A DNA stretch of 64,000 nucleotides. Origin: Vibrio aquaticus (GTDB lineage Bacteria; Pseudomonadota; Gammaproteobacteria; Enterobacterales; Vibrionaceae). Every line of letters starts with the position of its first letter. Position 1 is the first letter of the stretch. The notes beneath the pieces are model-generated. The model saw only the letters and a program-made list of their open reading frames with translations. It did no database searches and was not told the origin of the DNA. The DNA is taken from the NCBI RefSeq assembly GCF_003970385.1, contig NZ_RXZH01000001.1, forward strand, positions 682,001 through 746,000, read 5' to 3'. The position numbers and the translations under genes were made by a program. Positions 61,566 to 64,000 of this stretch are shown in pieces.

Positions 61566-63257
61566 TTAATCTAGCTCTCTAGCTGGAGCATTAATTCGTT
61601 GTTTTTGCTGCCAATCAGGAGCAATCCAAACTGGCTGATTCGCAGGCTCAAGCATCGGTTTACCTAAAATCATGTCGGCTGCACGTTCGGCCACCATGAT
61701 GGTTGGCGCATTCAAGTTACCATTTGGAATCGTAGGGAAGATGGACGAATCCACCACACGCAAACCTTGAATACCTCGAACACGACACGTCTCATCCAGC
61801 ACCGCCATTGGGTCATCATCTGCGCCCATTTTGCAGCTGCATGATGGGTGATAGGCGCTTTCAACGTTTTCCTTCACCCACTGATCGATAGCTTCATCAC
61901 TGGTGATCTCTTTACCCGGCTGAATTTCTTCACCTCGATAGTTATCCATCGAAGGTTGCATCAAGATTTCACGGGTTAAGCGGATACAATCGCGCCAATC
62001 TTGCTTATCTTGCTCGGTCGATATGTAGTTAAATTCGATTCTTGGTTTCGCATGAGGATCAGCAGATGTAATGGCGATTGAACCTCGGCTCTCGGGCTTG
62101 TTCGGGCCAACGTGAACCTGAAAACCATGGCCATCAAAGGCTGCTTGACCGTCGTAACGCATCGCTGCTGGCAAGAAGTGATATTGGATATTTGGCCACT
62201 TCAACCCTTCGCGCGAACGAATGAATGCGCACGACTCAAAATGGTTGGTCGCCCCTAACCCTTTACGAGTCAGAATCCACTCCGTTCCGATCAACCCTTT
62301 GCTGATCAAACCTAATTTGCTGTTAAGAGTGATCGGCTGCGTGCAGTGGTATTGGAAGTAGACTTCGAGGTGATCTTGTAGGTTTGCCCCAACGCCAGGT
62401 AAATCATGAGCCACTTCAACACCGGCTTGTTCCAAGACAGTTTTAGGGCCAATGCCAGACAGTTGTAGCAATTGAACAGAGCCAACTGAACCCGCACTTG
62501 AAATCACTTCTTTGCTGGCAAAGGCTTGTTTTACAATGCCTGATTTTTCAAACTCAACGCCAATAGCGTGTTTGTTTTCTAGAATAACTTTTCGAGCAAC
62601 CACGCCTTTGATAAGGGTGAGATTAGAACGTTTCAATGCACGTCTTAAGTAGGCGTTAGAGGTAGAAGCTCGCACACCGCCATCGACCGTCATATGCATT
62701 GGGCCAAAACCTTCTTGCTGATAGCCGTTGTAGTCAGACGTTTCTGGATAACCGGCATCTTTTCCGGCATCAATGAAGGCTTGGTAAAGAGGATTACGCT
62801 GCATGTCGTTACCACCGCAAGTCCCGACAGGTCCTGAGCCACCGCGGTAGTCGTCTTCGCCACCAATCCAACTTTCAGCTTTGCGGAAATAAGGCAGACA
62901 AGATTGATAACCCCAACCCTTAGCACCCTGCTCTTCCCACTCATCAAAATCACAAGCATGACCACGAACATAGACCATGCCGTTGATCGATGAGCTGCCA
63001 CCTAAGACCTTTCCACGTGGACAGTGAAGCTGACGGCCATCAAGGCCTTGTTCATTCACGGTCTCAAATTGCCAAGCGTACTTTTCGCTGTTCATCGGGT
63101 AAGAAAGCGCAGTCGGCATTTGGATAAAAATACTCTTATCCGTGCCACCTGCTTCAAGCAGTAACACCTTGTGCTGACCACTTTCGCTTAACCGATCCGC
63201 CAACACACAGCCGGCCGAACCCGCGCCGACGATAATATAATCGTAGCGTTCCATCAT
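61566..63257 (-). CDS. betA: Choline dehydrogenase
   Basis: Membrane-associated FAD enzyme of the GMC family that oxidises choline to betaine aldehyde and can go on to glycine betaine. The 563-residue protein has the FAD motif [21 protein letters not shown] signature 1 around [19 protein letters not shown], signature 2 [16 protein letters not shown] and the active-site [13 protein letters not shown] and [18 protein letters not shown] regions. It lies 20 bp after betB. An ATGATG start follows GGAGAG. Confidence 0.97.
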   Translation of the reverse strand: MMERYDYIIVGAGSAGCVLADRLSESGQHKVLLLEAGGTDKSIFIQMPTALSYPMNSEKYAWQFETVNEQGLDGRQLHCPRGKVLGGSSSINGMVYVRGHACDFDEWEEQGAKGWGYQSCLPYFRKAESWIGGEDDYRGGSGPVGTCGGNDMQRNPLYQAFIDAGKDAGYPETSDYNGYQQEGFGPMHMTVDGGVRASTSNAYLRRALKRSNLTLIKGVVARKVILENKHAIGVEFEKSGIVKQAFASKEVISSAGSVGSVQLLQLSGIGPKTVLEQAGVEVAHDLPGVGANLQDHLEVYFQYHCTQPITLNSKLGLISKGLIGTEWILTRKGLGATNHFESCAFIRSREGLKWPNIQYHFLPAAMRYDGQAAFDGHGFQVHVGPNKPESRGSIAITSADPHAKPRIEFNYISTEQDKQDWRDCIRLTREILMQPSMDNYRGEEIQPGKEITSDEAIDQWVKENVESAYHPSCSCKMGADDDPMAVLDETCRVRGIQGLRVVDSSIFPTIPNGNLNAPTIMVAERAADMILGKPMLEPANQPVWIAPDWQQKQRINAPARELD

Positions 63258-63277
63258 TTAATCTCTCCGTGATTTGG

Positions 63278-64000
63278 TTAGGTGTAAGGGCTGGCGTAAT
63301 CGCCTAGCTCAATTAAGACACTCTTAGTCTGGGTATAGTGTTTCAGGGTTTCTGGGCCATTTTCGCGACCAATACCAGAATGCTTATAGCCACCGACAGG
63401 CATTTCTGCAGGAGAATCACCCCACGTATTTACCCAACAGATGCCCGCTTGCATTTGATGAATAACGCGATGAGCACGAGATAAGTTTTGAGTGAATACA
63501 CCTGCTGCTAGGCCATAATCGGTATCGTTAGCTCGCTTAATGACGTCGTCTTCATCATTGAAAGTCAGCACCGACATAACTGGGCCAAAAATCTCTTGCT
63601 GCACATGCGGCATACTGTCATCACAATCGACAAACACGGTCGGGGCCACAAAGTTGCCAGTCTCAAGACCATTGTCCGTCACTTGATAGCCACCAGTCAG
63701 TAACGTTGCGCCACTCTGCTTTGCACTCTCAATCGCTTGAAGTACCTTGCTCAAATGGTCTTTAGAAATCAGCGCGCCAATCTGGGTAGCCATATCCATT
63801 GGGTTACCAACGATCAGCTTTTCAGTGCGAATTTTTAGCTGCTCAATAAACTGCGGATAAATCGATTCATGAACAAACACTCGTGTGCCATTGGTACACA
63901 CTTCACCTTGGGTATAGAAGTTTGCCACCATTGCCGCTGAAACAGCGTCATCGAGCTTAGCGTCTTCAAACACAATCATTGGTGACTTACCACCCAGCTC
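63278..64000 (-). CDS. betB: Betaine-aldehyde dehydrogenase, N-terminus beyond window
   Basis: The C-terminal half of an NAD(P)-dependent aldehyde dehydrogenase that makes glycine betaine. The frame is open to the last base, reading ELGGKSP before the first internal methionine, so 63979 is not the start; about half of the roughly 490 residues are present. The catalytic cysteine is in [13 protein letters not shown], and the C-terminus has [10 protein letters not shown] and [10 protein letters not shown], typical of BetB. betI would be expected farther upstream, outside the window. Osmotic and choline control are known for this operon in related bacteria. Confidence 0.95.
   Translation of the reverse strand, partial: ELGGKSPMIVFEDAKLDDAVSAAMVANFYTQGEVCTNGTRVFVHESIYPQFIEQLKIRTEKLIVGNPMDMATQIGALISKDHLSKVLQAIESAKQSGATLLTGGYQVTDNGLETGNFVAPTVFVDCDDSMPHVQQEIFGPVMSVLTFNDEDDVIKRANDTDYGLAAGVFTQNLSRAHRVIHQMQAGICWVNTWGDSPAEMPVGGYKHSGIGRENGPETLKHYTQTKSVLIELGDYASPYT

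Overview
The window looks like a chromosomal segment of a Vibrio or a close Vibrionaceae relative. I infer this from the moderate GC content, the many chemotaxis receptors, the bet/cho choline cluster layout, the MocR/EamA and LysR/LysE pairs, and a 124-bp palindromic intergenic repeat of a kind I recall from Vibrio genomes. I see no rRNA, tRNA, phage, IS, CRISPR or plasmid-type gene. Both ends cut through genes: a chemotaxis receptor at the left and a betaine-aldehyde dehydrogenase at the right.

Layout. (1) 1-8.6 kb: end of a chemotaxis receptor, a GntR/FCD regulator, then xdhA-xdhB-xdhC-guaD (guanine to xanthine to urate). (2) 8.6-11 kb: a receptor gene followed by a periplasmic solute-binding protein. 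(3) 11-20.7 kb: a beta-glucoside (probably cellobiose or oligo-glucoside) system with two LacI regulators, an ABC importer, a GH1 beta-glucosidase and a LamB-type porin, with LacI-type operators and a CRP-like site. (4) 21-25.4 kb: an acetyltransferase, two short-chain dehydrogenases and a chemotaxis receptor. (5) 25.5-32.3 kb: the second purine block, puuD-allA-alc-uraD-puuE on the minus strand, with divergent uraH and an NCS2 nucleobase permease. Blocks 1 and 5 together encode the whole route guanine, xanthine, urate, 5-hydroxyisourate, OHCU, allantoin, allantoate, ureidoglycolate, glyoxylate plus urea. Both carry the same TTGTATACAA-like palindromes, which the GntR regulator is a good candidate to bind.

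(6) 32.5-40 kb: a diguanylate cyclase, a small unknown protein, a MocR regulator divergent from an EamA exporter, a tryptophanyl-tRNA synthetase preceded by what reads as a complete Trp transcription attenuator (leader peptide with tandem Trp codons), a hotdog thioesterase, and a LysR/LysE pair. (7) 40-48.4 kb: a six-gene minus-strand operon (RidA, aldehyde dehydrogenase, M19 dipeptidase, BCCT transporter and two proteins of unknown function) with a divergent LysR gene. This is the best candidate in the window for an undescribed catabolic pathway. (8) 48.4-54.4 kb: a periplasmic rhodanese, an acetyltransferase, a lipoprotein, an ABC-F ATPase preceded by a short ORF with a near-perfect ribosome binding site, and a lipoprotein/LruC-domain secreted pair. 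(9) 54.6-58.4 kb: a cyclase-family hydrolase with a TRAP transporter. (10) 58.5-64 kb: betB-betA-choX-choW-choV, choline uptake and oxidation to glycine betaine.

Main points for a second look: the trpS attenuator, the two-operator logic of the split purine regulon (GntR-like plus RutR-like sites), the BCCT operon with two unknown proteins, the ABC-F upstream ORF, and the layered LacI/CRP control of the beta-glucoside genes. All family names come from reading the translated sequences and from recall; no database search was run.
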